From positions 1 through 64,000 of the forward strand of contig JANOBM010000192.1 in assembly GCA_031411655.1 (NCBI GenBank): 64,000 nt of DNA, written 5' to 3'. Source of the DNA: UBA6163 sp031411655. Its GTDB lineage: Bacteria > Planctomycetota > Planctomycetia > Pirellulales > Pirellulaceae. The position numbers and the translations under genes were made by a program. Under the pieces are notes generated by a model. It was not told where the DNA came from. It did no database searches and was given only the letters and a program-made list of their open reading frames with translations. How positions within the stretch are numbered: the stretch's first letter is position 1; each line of letters opens with the position of its first letter. Positions 62,624 to 64,000 of this stretch are shown here, piece by piece.

Positions 62624-63949
62624 CTATTTACCAGGACCAAATTCCGTGCCAAATAATTCGGCAGCACCCTCGGTGACAACCATGGTTCCTGGGTCAGGTC
62701 CGCTGTGAAGGATGGCTTGCGTCCCATCAAACCAAAGTACAGCGACGCGTTCGCGCTCGTAGCGATGTTCTTTCTTTGATTTAAGCGTGTATACCCAAGT
62801 ATTACCATAAATGTCGTAAAGAACCGAAGCTGCGGGGATGATCGTTGCATCCACTTCCCGGTTCATCGGTAGCTCGATGCCGATTCGCTGACCCGGCCGT
62901 AGGCCAGAATCTTCGTTAGAGACTTCAAAGTAGAGATCAGCGGTTGAGCTTCCCGCATCGGCGGTTGGCGGCGCATCGATAGCTGCAGCTCGCTTTGGCT
63001 TCCCTTCAATGTTTTCCGAATGTCGGTTGAGTCGCTTTCCGTCTAATGAAACGACTCGCCCTGAAACACCTGTAGGAATCGACGGAAGCAGGTCAACAAA
63101 GATAGGTACTCGAATCCAGACCGTGCTGGTATCAAGGACTTCTAGCAACGCGGCACCGGCAATGACTTGTTGTCCCTCGGAAACTGAAAGGTTACGAATG
63201 ACACCGTTTACTGGGGCTCGCATAATGAGCTCGGTTGCGAGCTCTCGGCCCGGTTTCTCATTGAGTGTGTCAAGAAGTTTGGTCAGTTGAGCGTATCGCT
63301 CTTCCGCTGCAGCCAACACGGTGACAGCGACCTGCGATAAGGCCGTCGCATCATCGACGGCCCGCTGGCTACCAGCACGATCGGCAAGCAGTTTGTTCGC
63401 TCGGTCGAGGCTTATTTGAGTAGCGGTGACATCGGCCCGGCCGCGCTGTACGTCTCCTAACGCGGTCACTTGGGCGGCTACCAGTGACGCCTTTGCACCA
63501 GCCATTTGCACTTGTTCCGCTGGCGTTGGTACATCACGTTCCGGCGAGAGTATAGGCGCGAGTGTTAGAATTGCATCGCCAGCTTTGACCTTTGCGCCTG
63601 GTAGAGGAATGGGTGCTTCAATGGTCGACTTGATATTTCCGGCGACCGGGGCAGCAATCATGATCGACTTACCGGAAGGAATCACGACCTCTCCACCAAA
63701 GGTTCGATGCTGCTGGACGGAACGAATCTCCGCAGCGGTAGTGGTAATACCAAGTCGCTGTTCCGCTTCAGCTGTCAGCGTGATCGTGGCAAGCTCACTT
63801 TCACGGGGTACCATCTCTACCTTGGAAGGCGAGGCATTCGTTTGCTTGCTCGAAGATCGCGGTGTACATCCAAACGGAACCATCAGCGCAAGCAGAAAGC
63901 AGCAACGGACGAAATGAGTCATTTCCATGGAAGCGCGGTGCGTGGGCAT
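62624..63949 (-). CDS. RND efflux periplasmic adaptor subunit, lipoprotein
   Basis: A 441-aa HlyD/CusB-family protein with lipobox LMVPFGC near residues 22-28, so it should be lipid-anchored. The barrel-sandwich lipoyl halves (VVIPSGKSIMIAAP and ELIMRAPVNGVIRNLSV) flank a helical hairpin (about 130-215). ATG at 63922 is an alternative start. It bridges the RND pump and an outer-membrane channel. It is the first gene of the unit in the window; any upstream gene would lie beyond 64000. Confidence 0.88.
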   Translation of the reverse strand: MPTHRASMEMTHFVRCCFLLALMVPFGCTPRSSSKQTNASPSKVEMVPRESELATITLTAEAEQRLGITTTAAEIRSVQQHRTFGGEVVIPSGKSIMIAAPVAGNIKSTIEAPIPLPGAKVKAGDAILTLAPILSPERDVPTPAEQVQMAGAKASLVAAQVTALGDVQRGRADVTATQISLDRANKLLADRAGSQRAVDDATALSQVAVTVLAAAEERYAQLTKLLDTLNEKPGRELATELIMRAPVNGVIRNLSVSEGQQVIAGAALLEVLDTSTVWIRVPIFVDLLPSIPTGVSGRVVSLDGKRLNRHSENIEGKPKRAAAIDAPPTADAGSSTADLYFEVSNEDSGLRPGQRIGIELPMNREVDATIIPAASVLYDIYGNTWVYTLKSKKEHRYERERVAVLWFDGTQAILHSGPDPGTMVVTEGAAELFGTEFGPGK

Positions 63950-64000
63950 GGCCCTTGTTGTTGATGAACGTCGGCGACACCCGGTTTAGTCTAATCGGCC

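Overview
The window looks like chromosomal DNA of a planctomycete, most likely a Pirellulaceae/Rhodopirellula-type organism. This is inferred from gene content and style: about half G+C, short or missing Shine-Dalgarno sites, many GTG/TTG starts, a squalene-cyclase-like repeat protein fused to DUF4159 beside a MoxR ATPase, Wza-like export genes, and a secG-tpiA-DAHP synthase group joined to yicC-gmk-rpoZ-coaC. There is no rRNA, phage, IS element or CRISPR array. One tRNA gene (Leu, GAG) is present.

Layout. 1-1287: end of a zinc-ribbon peptidase-like gene and a lipid-kinase gene. 1399-3192: a GH13 branching-enzyme-like gene. 3768-9821: a four-gene DNA repair cluster (Lhr-type helicase, ATP-dependent ligase, metallo-beta-lactamase-fold exonuclease, PdeM phosphoesterase), interrupted before pdeM by a 71-bp inverted-repeat element whose end supplies the helicase stop codon. 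10264-12897: the Mg2+ P-type ATPase MgtA. 13072-19254: a tightly coupled trio (six-hairpin glycosidase, GT4 glycosyltransferase, and an alkaline-phosphatase-superfamily/EEP nuclease-fold fusion), the best candidate here for an undescribed pathway. 19704-23660: tRNA-Leu with a terminator, a SOUL protein, a rhomboid protease, and an orphan CpaE-like ATPase whose expected ATG is followed at once by TAG.

23740-34037: recA, converging on an accD-Ser/Thr kinase pair, then an oxidoreductase, a secreted EEP-fold protein, a Wzz-like protein, an alpha/beta hydrolase, a GH18 protein and an ECF sigma factor. 34525-43613: hrpA after a radical SAM gene, the divergent hemX-hemA pair, then msrA and a small secreted protein. 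43697-48651: a thioesterase/membrane protein pair, the DUF4159 protein, MoxR and a DUF952 protein. 48699-51402: a Wza-like exporter and its upstream secreted partner. 51639-56741: a housekeeping operon transcribed DAHP synthase, tpiA, secG, yicC, gmk, rpoZ, coaC. 57218-63949: a heavy-metal-type RND pump (adaptor plus transporter) followed by two secreted enzymes.

All calls come from reading translated sequence and known family motifs; no database search was run. Start codons are often uncertain, and alternatives are given. Several intergenic stretches of 300-800 bp hold no gene I can defend; some have inverted repeats that suggest dispersed elements or structured RNA.
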